A stretch of DNA of 64,000 nucleotides from Bog-793 sp963785415 (GCA_963785415.1 CAWAVB010000001.1:1674001-1738000), one strand, 5' to 3'; shown: positions 52,033-60,879, counted from the first letter of the stretch. Made by a program: numbers and translations. Notes: a model not told the origin generated them from the sequence alone.

Positions 52033-52931
52033 CCGAGGCGCGTGATCAGTTCGTCGTGGCGTTGCCAGTTGTGTTCGACGGTCACGTGGAGGTCGAGGTA
52101 CGCACCGGGCGCGAGCTGCCGGCGCACCGCCGTGCCGACCGCCTTCAGCACCTCGCCGCCCGCGCCGACGACGATCGCGCGCTGGCTCGGGCGCTCGACG
52201 AGGATCTCGCAGCGGATGTAGGGCCACTCCCACTCGACGACCCGGCAGGCGATCGAGTGCGGAAGCTCGTCGCGGACGAGGCCGAGGAGCTGTTCGCGCA
52301 CGAGCTCGGCGACGAAGAAGGCCTCGGGGACGTCGCTCACCACGTCGTCGGGGAAGTAGCGGGGGCCGGGGGGCAGCCTTGCGACGAGGTGGGCGGTGAG
52401 GTCCGCCACGCCGCCTCCGGTCTTCGCCGAGACGGGGAAGTACGCCGCGCCGTCGAGCCCGAGCAGGCTCGCGGCGCGACCGAGCTGGCGCAGCGTCTCC
52501 GGTCGCCCCGCGGCGTCGATCTTGTTCACGACGACGGTCGAGTCGGCCGGACAGCGTGCCGCGATGAAGCGGTCGCCGGTCCCGATCGGCGCCGTCGCGT
52601 CGACGACGAGGACGCAGACGTCGACGTCGTCGAGCGCCCCGACGGCCGCGGCGTTGAGCCGGGTCCCGAGCGCCGAGCGCGGCTTGTGGATCCCGGGCGT
52701 GTCGACGAAGACGGCCTGGTATCCCGGTCCGTTCAGCACGCCGTGCACGCGGCGCCGCGTCGTGTTCGGCGACGCGGCGGTGATCGACACCTTCGCGCCG
52801 AGGATCCGGTTGACGAGCGTCGACTTGCCGACGTTCGGCCGCCCGACGAGGGTGACGAATCCCGAGCGGAACGCCATCCCGCCAGAGCCCGCCGCCCCGT
52901 CGTCCGGCTGGGGCGCGGAATCCGGTGTCAT
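52026..52931 (-). CDS. era: GTPase Era (16S rRNA maturation)
   Basis: 301 residues. G motifs: GRPNVGKST (G1), the switch ITAASPNTTRRRVHG (G2), DTPGIH (G3), NKID (G4) and VSAKTG (G5). The C-terminal KH domain (AIVVGAGGEVLKAVG) binds the 3' end of 16S rRNA. The first ~19 residues are Pro/Gly-rich and precede the fold; MAFRSGFV is a possible later start. It overlaps the corC stop as ATGA and ends the phoH-ybeY-corC-era run. In other actinobacteria recO-uppS usually follow; here dinG and the addAB block intervene. Confidence 0.96.
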   Translation of the reverse strand: MTPDSAPQPDDGAAGSGGMAFRSGFVTLVGRPNVGKSTLVNRILGAKVSITAASPNTTRRRVHGVLNGPGYQAVFVDTPGIHKPRSALGTRLNAAAVGALDDVDVCVLVVDATAPIGTGDRFIAARCPADSTVVVNKIDAAGRPETLRQLGRAASLLGLDGAAYFPVSAKTGGGVADLTAHLVARLPPGPRYFPDDVVSDVPEAFFVAELVREQLLGLVRDELPHSIACRVVEWEWPYIRCEILVERPSQRAIVVGAGGEVLKAVGTAVRRQLAPGAYLDLHVTVEHNWQRHDELITRLGY

Positions 52932-54238
52932 CGCCCGTCGGAGCCGGGCCCGGACCCTTCGCCCGCCGGGGCCGGCTCGTTCGGGGCGATGCGCACCTTG
53001 CCGATCCGGCGGCGCTGCACCCGCTCGGCGACGAGCGTGTAGCCGTCGGCGAGGACGGACTCGCCCTCGGTGGGCACCCGGCCGTGCAGATGGAGGAAGA
53101 GGCCGGCGACGGTGTCCCAGTCTCCGGCCGGCAGTTCGGCGTCGAGGATCTCGTTCACCTCGTCGAGCGCCATGCGGCCCGAGACGACAAAGGCCCCGCC
53201 GCCGAGCGGCTCGATGAGCGGGTCGTCGGCGTCGAACTCGTCGGCGATTTCGCCGACGAGTTCCTCGAGGAGGTCCTCAAGCGTGACGATGCCCGCCATT
53301 CCCCCGTACTCGTCGACGACGACGGCGAGATGGAACTGCTCGGACTGCATCTGGCGCAGAAGCGGCGCGACACGCTTCGTCTCCGGCAGGAAATGTGCCG
53401 GCCGGCACAGCTCGCGGATCGGCCGCTCCTCGCGGCCTTCACGCACGGCGCGCACGGCATCGCGGGTATAGGCGATGCCGACGACGTCGTCGAGCGACCG
53501 CTCGAACACCGGGATCCGGCTCAACCCGGAGGACATCGCCCGCTCCAAGACGGCGCCGGTGCTCTGGCCCGCCTCGACCGCCACGACGTCGGGGCGCGGG
53601 ACCATCACCTCGCGCACGATCGTGTCGCCGAAGTCGATGATCGACGAGATGAGCTCGCGTTCCTCGCTCTCGATGACGTCCTCGTCGACGGCGACGTCGG
53701 CGAGGGCGAGGAGCTCGTACTCGGTGACCTCGGGGTCGACGTCGGAGCCGTGGCCCGGCGTCACGAGGTGGGCGAACCCGATGAGGACCGACGCCACGGC
53801 GCGGAACGGGGGGAAGTTGACGATCGTCGTGACGAAGGGCGCGGCGAAAAGAGCGGCGCGGTCGGCGTGGAGGACCGCCCACTGCTTCGGGATCGCCTCG
53901 GCGACGACGAAGATGATGGCGACCTCGAAGACGATCGCCACGGTGAGCCCGATCCCTCCGAAAAGGCGCGCCGCCTCGTCGCCGACGAGGCTCGCCGCGA
54001 CGAGCTGACAGGCGAGCACGAGCAGCAGGAGCGGCGCGAGGAAGTGCTCGGGGCGCTCGACGAGGCGCCGGAGCGAGCGGGCGCCGTGGCGCTTCTGCTC
54101 CTCGAGCGAGCGGGCCCGGGCCTGGCTCGTGCGGACGAGGCTCGTCTCGGCGAGGGCGAGCACGGCCGACAGGGCGATGAGGACGGCGACGGCGGCGAGC
54201 AGGCCACCGTCGCTCGGGCCGAACGACGCCGCCAGCAT
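52928..54238 (-). CDS. CNNM/CorC-type membrane protein (DUF21, CBS pair, CorC_HlyC)
   Basis: 436 residues. Three hydrophobic helices of a DUF21 domain (LLAAVAVLIALSAVLALAE, LLLLVLACQLVAASLVG and others) are followed by a CBS pair (MVPRPDVVAVEAGQS; FHLAVVVDEYGGMAGIVT) and the C-terminal CorC/HlyC domain (LPAGDWDTVAGLFLHLHGR). The family is linked to magnesium or cobalt efflux, and the ybeY-corC-era context is conserved. It overlaps ybeY by one base and era by four. Confidence 0.93.
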   Translation of the reverse strand: MLAASFGPSDGGLLAAVAVLIALSAVLALAETSLVRTSQARARSLEEQKRHGARSLRRLVERPEHFLAPLLLLVLACQLVAASLVGDEAARLFGGIGLTVAIVFEVAIIFVVAEAIPKQWAVLHADRAALFAAPFVTTIVNFPPFRAVASVLIGFAHLVTPGHGSDVDPEVTEYELLALADVAVDEDVIESEERELISSIIDFGDTIVREVMVPRPDVVAVEAGQSTGAVLERAMSSGLSRIPVFERSLDDVVGIAYTRDAVRAVREGREERPIRELCRPAHFLPETKRVAPLLRQMQSEQFHLAVVVDEYGGMAGIVTLEDLLEELVGEIADEFDADDPLIEPLGGGAFVVSGRMALDEVNEILDAELPAGDWDTVAGLFLHLHGRVPTEGESVLADGYTLVAERVQRRRIGKVRIAPNEPAPAGEGSGPGSDGR

Positions 54239-54750
54239 CAGGCGCCCTGGGGGCGGAAGAGCTGGTCGAGGAGCTCGCGTTCGCGGGCCTCCATCGCCTC
54301 GGCCTCGGCCGGCCGCTCGTGGTCCATGCCGAGCAGGTGGAGGATGCCGTGGACGACGAGGAGCGCGATCTCGGCGTCGAAGCTGCCGGCGTGCCCGGGG
54401 GCGTTGTGCCAGGCGACCTCGGGGCAGATCACGACGTCGCCGATCAAGATGGGGGCGGATCCGTCGTCGATGATCTCGCTGCCGGGCCCGGTGCCGCCGT
54501 TGTCGGGCGAGCGCCCCAGCGCGACCTGGTCGTCGTCGATCGGGAAGGCGAGCACGTCGGTCGGCCCGGAGATCCGGAGGAACCGCTCGTTCAGGGCGGC
54601 GATCGTCTGCTCGTCGACGAAGAGCATCGAGAGCTCGGCGTCGCCGCGCACGCCCTCGGCGGCGAGCACCGCCCTGGCGAGCGCCGCCCAGCGCGCCGCG
54701 TCGACCTCGCGCTCGTTCTGCTCGTTGGCGACGAAGACCTCGACGTCCAT
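54238..54750 (-). CDS. ybeY: Endoribonuclease YbeY (16S rRNA 3' end maturation)
   Basis: 170 residues. The metal-binding motif VVHGILHLLGMDHE contains the three zinc histidines of the family; LSMLFVDEQTIAALNERF and DVLAFPID precede it. A loop (GRSPDNGGTGPGSEIIDDG) before IGDVVICPEVA is longer than in E. coli YbeY, as is common in actinobacteria. It stands 7 bases after phoH and overlaps corC by one base; YbeY and Era act on the same RNA. Confidence 0.95.
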   Translation of the reverse strand: MDVEVFVANEQNEREVDAARWAALARAVLAAEGVRGDAELSMLFVDEQTIAALNERFLRISGPTDVLAFPIDDDQVALGRSPDNGGTGPGSEIIDDGSAPILIGDVVICPEVAWHNAPGHAGSFDAEIALLVVHGILHLLGMDHERPAEAEAMEARERELLDQLFRPQGA

Positions 54751-54757
54751 CGCCGCC

Positions 54758-55717
54758 TCAGTGCGCCGGTTCGGCGTCGTCGTGCCGTTCGTACGCGGAG
54801 ACGATCGCCCGCACGATGCGGTTGCGCACGACGTCGGACTCGCCGAGCCGGACGAAGCCGACCCCGTCGATCGGCCCGAGGATCTCCTCGATCCCGACGA
54901 GCCCGGAACGGCCCCCGGCGACGTCGATCTGGGTGATGTCCCCCGTGACGACGGCCTTTGTTCCGAAACCGATCCGGGTGAGGAACATCTTCATCTGCTC
55001 CGGCGTCGTGTTCTGGGCCTCGTCGAGGATGACGAAGCTCGCGTTGAGGGTGCGGCCCCGCATGAAGGCGAGCGGCGCCACCTCGATCGTGCCGCGCTCG
55101 ATGAGCCGCTGGGTGCCCTCGGGCTCGAGCATGTCGTAGAGGGCGTCGTAGAGGGGGCGCAGGTACGGGTCGACCTTGGCCATGAGGTCGCCCGGCAGGA
55201 AGCCGAGCCGCTCGCCGGCCTCGACGGCGGGGCGGGCGAGGATGATCCGGTGGACCTCCTTCGCCTGGAGCGCGGCGACGGCGGCGGCGACGGCGAGGTA
55301 GGACTTGCCGGTCCCCGCCGGCCCGATTCCGAAAGTGATCGTGTTCTCGGAGATGGCGTCGACGTAGCGGCGCTGTCCCGGGGTCATCGGCCGCACGGGC
55401 CGGCCCGCGGCGGGACGGAGCACCTCGGTGGCGAGGATCTCGGAGGGAGACAGGTCGGACTTCACCATCTCGATCGTCCGCCCGACGTGCGCGGCGTCGA
55501 TCCACTGGCCGCGCTCGAGGTGGGCGACGAGCTCGTTGAAGATCTTCCCGACCCGGCTCGCGTCGGGACCCTCGATCGTGATCTCGTTGCCCCGCACGTG
55601 GATCGAGGTGTCGTCGAACTCCCGCTCGACGAGGAGGAGGAGCTCGTCCCGTTCGCCGAGCAGCCCGACCATGAGTTCGTTGCCGGGGACTTGGATCTTG
55701 ATCTGGGTCGCGGACAC
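54758..55717 (-). CDS. phoH: PhoH-like ATPase
   Basis: 319 residues, GTG start. An N-terminal KH-like region (SIHVRGNEITIEGPDAS) precedes a P-loop NTPase: GIGPAGTGKSYLAVAAAVA (Walker A), ARPAVEAGERLGFLPGDL, VILDEAQNTTPEQMKMFLTR (Walker B) and VTGDITQIDV. PhoH proteins are linked to RNA metabolism and in this context to YbeY. The 92 bases upstream separate it from the HTH gene. Confidence 0.95.
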   Translation of the reverse strand: MSATQIKIQVPGNELMVGLLGERDELLLLVEREFDDTSIHVRGNEITIEGPDASRVGKIFNELVAHLERGQWIDAAHVGRTIEMVKSDLSPSEILATEVLRPAAGRPVRPMTPGQRRYVDAISENTITFGIGPAGTGKSYLAVAAAVAALQAKEVHRIILARPAVEAGERLGFLPGDLMAKVDPYLRPLYDALYDMLEPEGTQRLIERGTIEVAPLAFMRGRTLNASFVILDEAQNTTPEQMKMFLTRIGFGTKAVVTGDITQIDVAGGRSGLVGIEEILGPIDGVGFVRLGESDVVRNRIVRAIVSAYERHDDAEPAH

Positions 55718-55809
55718 GTCTACCGCCCCGAGGGTACCAGTGGGCCCCGCGGCACTCGCGCGAACACCTACCGGGCCGGCGTCCGAAGCCGCCCGGGTGG
55801 ATTCCTTGC

Positions 55810-56040
55810 TCAGTGGCCGGCCTGGCGTGTCGGCTCGGGGTAGAGGTGCTCGAGGCTGCCGGGCGCGATCCGTGCTGATTCGACGAACGCCTCGACGTCC
55901 TGCTGGCGGAGGCGGATGACCCGCCCGAACTTGAAGGCGGGCAGTCCGCCCTCGTCGATGAACCGGTAGAGCGTGCGCAGATTGACCCCGAGGTACGCCG
56001 ACGCCTGTTTCGTGCTCATCCAGACGGCGTTCTCGGTCAT
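55810..56040 (-). CDS. Excisionase-type helix-turn-helix DNA-binding protein
   Basis: 76 residues. A winged HTH of the MerR/excisionase superfamily fills most of the chain: MSTKQASAYLGVNLRTLYR, FIDEGGLPAFKFGRVIRL, QQDVEAFVESARI. It has no effector domain, like BldC and similar small actinobacterial regulators, but similarity to BldC itself is only general. Its ATG overlaps the hemW stop (ATGA), so it is coupled to that gene. No integrase or phage gene is near, so it is unlikely to be a true excisionase. Confidence 0.87.
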   Translation of the reverse strand: MTENAVWMSTKQASAYLGVNLRTLYRFIDEGGLPAFKFGRVIRLRQQDVEAFVESARIAPGSLEHLYPEPTRQAGH

Positions 56041-57212
56041 CGACCAGATCGTACCATCCGTTCGTGCAGTTCGTAGCCTCTCATGTCATCCGCCAGCAGC
56101 GCGTGCAGCCATGCCGTCCCGGGGTCCGCTCGTCGCGGCGCGCGCAGCCGGATCGTGACCTCGTTGGCGAGCAGCCGGCCCCGCAGCGTGAGGACGGCGC
56201 GACCGTCCCGCCGGTCGACGAGGTCGGCGAGCTCGGCCGTGTCGGGGAGCGCGGCATCCGGGACGCCGTCCCGGGTGCGCAGGGCGAGCTGGAGCGCTTC
56301 GAGCTCGCGTTCGGCGGTCGTGAGCCGCTCGGAGCGCGCGACCGCGTCGCGGCCGGCGCGGACCCGAGCGATGTAGCGCTCCGGGGAGGCGACGTTGGCG
56401 AAGCGCCACCCGGCGAGGTGGCTGTGCGCCGCGCATCCGAAGCCGAGGTAGTCACCCTCCCGCCAGCAGGCGAGGTTGTGCCGGCACTCGTGGCCCGGCG
56501 CGGACCAGTTCGAGATCTCGTACCAGGACAGCCCGGCGGCGCCGAGTTTCTCGTCGACGAGGGCGTAGCGTCCCGCCTCGACGTCGTCGTCCGGGTGGCG
56601 GCGCGGATCCCGGCTGAGCGGCGTCCCGGGCTCGACGGTGAGGGCGTAGGCGGAGACGTGCGGCGGCGCGGGCTCGAGGGACAACAGGCCGTCGAGCGTC
56701 GCCGCGAGGTCACTGTCGGTCTCGCCGACGGATCCGTAGACGACGTCGACGCTATAGGTCGCGAACCCGGCGTCGGCGATCCGGTCGACGGCCCGGGTGA
56801 CGGACCCGGGTCGGTGGGCCCGGCCGAGCGCCGCAAGGACGCGCGGCACGAGCGACTGCACGCCCAACGAGACCCGGGTCCCCCCGGCGCGGCGGGCGGC
56901 GACGAGGAAGCGGCGCGTCGTGCTCTCGGGATTCGCCTCGATCGTGACCTCGGCGCCTGGCGGCGGGTCGATCGCCTCGAGCAGCCGGGCGACGAGATCG
57001 GGGCGCAGAAGCGACGGTGTGCCCCCGCCCAGATAGACGGTCGTCGCCGGTCGGAGCAGGCCGGCCTCCCGGGCGCGGCAGATGTCGGTGACGCAGGCGT
57101 CGACGTAGGAATCGGCGAGGTCGGACTTGTCGGTAAAAGAGACGAAGGCGCAGTAGTCGCAACGTCGCGCACAGAACGGGATGTGGACGTAGACGCCGAA
57201 CTCACCGGCCAC
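56037..57212 (-). CDS. hemW: Radical SAM heme chaperone HemW-like protein
   Basis: 391 residues from the GTG at 57212, just before the conserved start (GEFGVYVHIPFCARRCDYCA). The CxxxCxxC motif binds the [4Fe-4S] cluster for SAM cleavage. LGGGTPSLLRPD, VTIEANPES, RVSLGVQSL and YEISNWSAPGHECRHNL follow, and GDYLGFGCAAHSHLAGWRF is typical of HemW. It lacks the extra cysteine of true coproporphyrinogen dehydrogenase HemN (CRRC is replaced by ARRCDYC). Its role is heme delivery to respiratory enzymes in characterised homologues. It lies 23 bases after the bldD gene. Confidence 0.92.
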   Translation of the reverse strand: MAGEFGVYVHIPFCARRCDYCAFVSFTDKSDLADSYVDACVTDICRAREAGLLRPATTVYLGGGTPSLLRPDLVARLLEAIDPPPGAEVTIEANPESTTRRFLVAARRAGGTRVSLGVQSLVPRVLAALGRAHRPGSVTRAVDRIADAGFATYSVDVVYGSVGETDSDLAATLDGLLSLEPAPPHVSAYALTVEPGTPLSRDPRRHPDDDVEAGRYALVDEKLGAAGLSWYEISNWSAPGHECRHNLACWREGDYLGFGCAAHSHLAGWRFANVASPERYIARVRAGRDAVARSERLTTAERELEALQLALRTRDGVPDAALPDTAELADLVDRRDGRAVLTLRGRLLANEVTIRLRAPRRADPGTAWLHALLADDMRGYELHERMVRSGR

Positions 57213-57235
57213 GCCCTCGCGGGCGCCGGGGGACA

Positions 57236-57763
57236 CTAGGCGGCGTAGATGAGGCCGAGCTGCTGCAGCTGCTCGACCATCTCGACGACGCCGAGGCCGA
57301 ACGTGGCGCCGATGACGCGCAGGTCGTCGGCACGGATCGTGAGCACCTGCCCGTTGAAGTCCTGGCGGTCGAGCTGCACCTTGGTGAGGAAACGCTGGAG
57401 CGCCTCGGCCTCCGGGCCCTGGGTCACCTTCAGTCGCACGAGGTCGATGCGGATCTTCGTTTCGTACGGCGCCCGGCTCAGCGGCTCGGAGTCGAGCGCC
57501 GCCGCCCCATCGCGACTGCCGGGGAGGAGCTGGTCGAGCGGGACGTCGTAGATCTGGGCGAGGCGGCGCAGGCGCGGGACCGAGATCGCCCGCTCGCCGC
57601 GTTCGTAGGCGCCGAGGACGGAGGCCTTGAACTCCTCTTTCGACGCGGCCTCGACCGCCTGGAGTGACATGCGCTTCTGACGTCGCACGGCGCGCAGCCG
57701 GACCCCGACCGTCTCGGCGTAGCTGTACTCCACTTCTTCGGTGTGACCTCGAAAATCGCTCAT
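57236..57763 (-). CDS. bldD: BldD-like c-di-GMP-responsive transcriptional regulator
   Basis: 175 residues. N-terminal XRE-type helix-turn-helix: YAETVGVRLRAVRRQKRMSL, ASVLGAYERGERAISVPRL, LAQIYDVPLDQLLPGS. The C-terminal domain keeps the BldD signature for binding tetrameric c-di-GMP, RxD-x8-RxxD: Arg133-Gln-Asp135, FNGQVLTI, Arg144-Ala-Asp-Asp147. In Streptomyces BldD represses development genes when loaded with c-di-GMP. The insert between the domains (about residues 82-100) and a longer N-terminus differ from the Streptomyces protein. The organism's targets are unknown. A BldD-box-like palindrome stands before the gene. Confidence 0.9.
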   Translation of the reverse strand: MSDFRGHTEEVEYSYAETVGVRLRAVRRQKRMSLQAVEAASKEEFKASVLGAYERGERAISVPRLRRLAQIYDVPLDQLLPGSRDGAAALDSEPLSRAPYETKIRIDLVRLKVTQGPEAEALQRFLTKVQLDRQDFNGQVLTIRADDLRVIGATFGLGVVEMVEQLQQLGLIYAA

Positions 57764-57821
57764 CCTGGTCCCAGGGCTTGTGTTCTCGTCCGCGCAGCAA
57801 CCCCGCGCCCGGCGGTCTTGA

Positions 57822-57851
57822 ATTCTAACGGTACTCCACCACGCAGCGTGG
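57822..57851 (-). promoter_or_regulatory. Candidate bldD promoter with a BldD-box-like palindrome
   Basis: On the minus strand CCACGCTGCGTGG (57839-57851) is palindromic about its centre and contains AC-g-C-T-G-c-GT, the full core of the published Streptomyces BldD box (NTNACNCWGNGTNAN); the outer T and A positions do not match. A -10-like TAGAAT lies at 57827-57822, 11 bases downstream of the palindrome, so a bound protein would cover the -35 region. This would fit autorepression, which is known for BldD. Confidence 0.5.
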
Positions 57852-57872
57852 CGTGTAGTTGCCCGCTGGTGA

Positions 57873-58592
57873 TTAACCGACAGTCGGGCGCAGCCGCCCC
57901 GACCGGATTGCCACCAGGAGCGCGCCCGCGGTCACAGCGGCGGTCTCGGCGCGCAGCACGGTGTCCGTCAGGCCGACGAGGGCGGGGGCGCGGGCGAGCT
58001 CGCCGTCCGTGAATCCGCCCTCCGGACCGACGAGCACGCACGTCATCGCCGCGGTGATCGGCGGCGCCCCCGGCTCGGCGACGGCGAGCCCGGTCCCGAA
58101 TCGGGTGAGCACCTCCGCGTACCCCACGGGGTCGTCGACGAGGGGCAGTGTCAGGCGCCGGCACTGCGCGGCCGCCTCCCGGGCCACGCGGCGCAGGCGA
58201 TCGCCACGTCGGCGTGCCGCCGCCGCGTCGAGGCGCACGACGGTGCGCTCCGTCGTGAAGGTGATGATGCGGTCGATGCCGAGCTCGGTGAGCTTCTGGA
58301 CGGCCCATTCCGGCCGCTCTCCCTTGTGCAGGGCGAAGCCGACGCCGAGCGGCGGGTCCGGCGCCGCGGTCTCGGCGATCGCTCCGTCGCGTTGCAGCCG
58401 GACGGGCGCCGGGCGCCTGGAGCGGGGAGCGCCCGCCGGGGTGGACCGGGCGATCTCGATCCGGCACGGACAGAACGCCCCGGTCCCGTCGGCGGCGACG
58501 ACGGGGTCGCCGTCGTCGAGGCGGAGGACCTGGGCGAGATGGTGGGCGTCAGCCGGCTCGAGCTCGGGCGCCGCCAGGTCGGCGACGAACAC
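57873..58592 (-). CDS. rsmE: 16S rRNA m3U1498 methyltransferase RsmE
   Basis: 239 residues from the GTG at 58592 (FVADLAAPELEPADAHHL), where the family's N-terminus begins; the frame is open upstream into dnaJ but has no better start nearby. N-terminal PUA-like domain (AHHLAQVLRLDDGD), then a SPOUT methyltransferase knot: LGVGFALHKGERPEWAVQKL, ELGIDRIITFTTERTVV, CVLVGPEGGFTDGELA and LRAETAAVTAGALLV. It is downstream of dnaJ in the conserved hrcA-dnaJ-rsmE order. Confidence 0.94.
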   Translation of the reverse strand: MFVADLAAPELEPADAHHLAQVLRLDDGDPVVAADGTGAFCPCRIEIARSTPAGAPRSRRPAPVRLQRDGAIAETAAPDPPLGVGFALHKGERPEWAVQKLTELGIDRIITFTTERTVVRLDAAAARRRGDRLRRVAREAAAQCRRLTLPLVDDPVGYAEVLTRFGTGLAVAEPGAPPITAAMTCVLVGPEGGFTDGELARAPALVGLTDTVLRAETAAVTAGALLVAIRSGRLRPTVG

Positions 58593-58663
58593 GACCGCTC
58601 GTGCCCGTCGGACGGCGTCGGGGGCGGTCTGCGAGATGGCTGCGGGACCCGGGTGTCGGCCGC

Positions 58664-59773
58664 TCAGCCGAAGCTCGACCGGATGCGGGAGATGATGCCG
58701 GGCTCCTCGGAGGCGAGCTCCTCGCCGCGCTGCGCGGCGAACTCCCGCAGCAGGCGCTCCTGCTCCTTCGTCAGACCGCCCGGCGTGTCGACGAAGATCT
58801 GGACGTGGAGGTCGCCACGGTTGCGACCCCGCACCTCGGGGACGCCGCGCCCGCGCAGGCGGACGACCTTGCCCGTCTGCGTGCTCGGCGGGACCGTGAT
58901 CGTCTCCGTGCCGTCGAGCGTCTCGACGTCGATCTCCGCGCCGAGCGCTGCCTGGGCCATCGAGACGTGCACGGTCGTGACGAGGTCCGTTCCGGACCGT
59001 TCGAACCGCGGATGGGCGGCGACCCGGAGATGGACGTAGAGGTCCCCGGGGGTGCCGCCGCGCAACGCCGGCGCGCCGGCACCCGTGATGCGCAGCGTCG
59101 TGCCGTTGTCGACGCCGCTCGGCACGTCGACGGTGATCGTCCGTTCGTCGACCCGGCGGCCGTCGCCCCGGCAGTCGGTGCAGCGCGATTCGATGACCTC
59201 GCCGAGACCGCGGCAACGGTTGCACGGTGTCTGGCTCACGACCTGGCCGAGGATCGACTGCCGAACGCGGCGCTGCTGACCGGACCCGCCACACTGGGTG
59301 CAGGTGACGGGGCTCGTCCCGGGCCGGGCGCCGGTCCCCGAGCAGGTGGTGCAGCCGACGATCCCGCGGAACGTGATCGGCCGCTCCGCCCCGAAGACGG
59401 CGTCTTCGAAGGGGAGGTCGAGATTCACCTCGACGTCCTCGCCGCGCCGGGTCGTGTTCGTGGTTCCCGGCCCGAACCCGCTGCCGGCGAAGAAGGCGTT
59501 GAAAAGGTCGCCGAAACCCGCGGTGAAGATGTCGCCCGGGCCCTGCGGGCCGAGCCGTTCCCCCTCGGGCCCGAACATGTCGTAGCGGCGCCGACGCTCC
59601 GGGTCGCGCAGCGTCTCGTAGGCGAGGGTGACCTCTTTGAAGCGCGCCTCGGATTCGGCGTCGCCGCTCGTGTCCGGGTGGAGCTCGCGGGCCAGCCGGC
59701 GGTAGGCGCGCTTGATCTCCTCTTCGGTCGCGCTGCGCGGGACGCCGAGCAGTTCGTAGAAGTCCCGGGCCAC
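58664..59773 (-). CDS. dnaJ: Chaperone protein DnaJ
   Basis: 369 residues, GTG start. J domain (DFYELLGVPRSATEEEIKR) with the HPD tripeptide in ARELHPDTSGD; a Gly/Phe-rich segment (IFTAGFGDLFNAFFAGSGFG); four CxxCxGxG zinc repeats (CTTCSGTGARPG, CTQCGGSGQQ, CNRCRGLGE, CTDCRGDGR); and the substrate-binding C-terminal domain. It activates DnaK ATPase. It is the second gene of the hrcA-dnaJ unit, 24 bases after hrcA, so it should be under CIRCE/HrcA control. Confidence 0.96.
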   Translation of the reverse strand: MARDFYELLGVPRSATEEEIKRAYRRLARELHPDTSGDAESEARFKEVTLAYETLRDPERRRRYDMFGPEGERLGPQGPGDIFTAGFGDLFNAFFAGSGFGPGTTNTTRRGEDVEVNLDLPFEDAVFGAERPITFRGIVGCTTCSGTGARPGTSPVTCTQCGGSGQQRRVRQSILGQVVSQTPCNRCRGLGEVIESRCTDCRGDGRRVDERTITVDVPSGVDNGTTLRITGAGAPALRGGTPGDLYVHLRVAAHPRFERSGTDLVTTVHVSMAQAALGAEIDVETLDGTETITVPPSTQTGKVVRLRGRGVPEVRGRNRGDLHVQIFVDTPGGLTKEQERLLREFAAQRGEELASEEPGIISRIRSSFG

Positions 59774-59797
59774 TAGCGAAGCACCATGCCGACCGGC

Positions 59798-60823
59798 CTA
59801 GCTGCCCGACAGCTCATGGCTGAGGCGCTGACTGACGACGGCGACGGTTGCCAGCGCCTGGGGGTAGTTCATCCGAGTCGGCCCGAGCACCCCGATCGTG
59901 CCGACGAGCTCGTTGTCGACCTCGTAGGGCGCGACGACGAGCGAGCACTCCGCGAGGCTGGCGAGGCCGCTCTCGGTGCCGATCGCGACCGACCGGCCCT
60001 GGGCCAGCAGGTCGCTGATCAGCGAGACGACGACGAAGGACTGCTCGAGGATGGCGAGCACTTCTCGGACGGTGTCGGCGGCTCCGAACTGGTCGGCCAT
60101 GTTCGAGGCGCCGCCGACGTAAACGTCCTCGCCACCGTCGTCGGCAGGTGAGATGACCGGGAGCACCGCGCAGCAGGAGTGCACGAGGCGGTCGACGGCC
60201 GCGTCCCCCGACGTCCCCGCGGGAGCGAGCCTCCCGAGCATCTGGCCGGGGAGCTGCTCGCGCAGCCGCGCGCTCGCCCGCTCGATCTCCGCGTCGGCGA
60301 CCGTCTCGTCGATCTCGAGGGTCCGCTTCTCGACGACGCCGTTGGAGAGCACGACGACGAGGAGCGCGGTGCGCGGCCCGAGCCGGGTGAGCAGCGACGA
60401 GCGGATGCTCGAAGCCTCGTGGGTCGGTCCGACGACGACCGAGGCGTAGTCGGTGAGCTGGGACAGCAGGCGCGACGTGTCGCGCAGCATTCGTTCGAGC
60501 TCGCCGTGGGCGCGCCGGAAGAACGCCTCGACCTGCTCCTCGCTCGCCGGGTCGAGCGCCGCCGCATCCTCGAGGTGGTCGACGAAGAAGCGGTACCCCT
60601 TGTCGGTCGGGATACGGCCGGCGCTCGTGTGGGGATGGGTGAGGTAGCCCTCCCGCTCGAGAGCCGCCATGTCCGAACGCACCGTGGCGGCGGAGACGTC
60701 GATCTCGGACCCGCGCACGACGTGCGCGGAGCCGATGGGCTGGCCTGTCTCGATGTGCTCGGAGACCACCTTGCGCAGGATCGTGGACTTCCTCGCGTCG
60801 AGCGCTGAGTCCTTCGATTCCAC
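59798..60823 (-). CDS. hrcA: Heat-inducible transcription repressor HrcA
   Basis: 341 residues from the GTG at 60823; the frame extends upstream to 60886 but that start would lie inside the CIRCE operator. N-terminal winged helix (KSTILRKVVSEHIETGQPIG, VSAATVRSDMAALEREGYL, HPHTSAGRIPTDKGYRFF), then the GAF-like domain with FGAADTVREVLAILEQ and the terminal PTRMNYPQALATVAVVSQRL. It represses its own operon by binding CIRCE and is released at high temperature via GroEL titration in Bacillus. Confidence 0.95.
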   Translation of the reverse strand: MESKDSALDARKSTILRKVVSEHIETGQPIGSAHVVRGSEIDVSAATVRSDMAALEREGYLTHPHTSAGRIPTDKGYRFFVDHLEDAAALDPASEEQVEAFFRRAHGELERMLRDTSRLLSQLTDYASVVVGPTHEASSIRSSLLTRLGPRTALLVVVLSNGVVEKRTLEIDETVADAEIERASARLREQLPGQMLGRLAPAGTSGDAAVDRLVHSCCAVLPVISPADDGGEDVYVGGASNMADQFGAADTVREVLAILEQSFVVVSLISDLLAQGRSVAIGTESGLASLAECSLVVAPYEVDNELVGTIGVLGPTRMNYPQALATVAVVSQRLSHELSGS

Positions 60824-60879
60824 GAGTCTTGCCGCCTCACGCTGCCAACCAGGGCGTGCCGCCACCGGCACGCCCCTTG

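Noticed and set aside
55810..56040. Phage excisionase
   Set aside because: The fold is of that superfamily, but there is no integrase or other phage gene and the gene is coupled to hemW in a core cluster.
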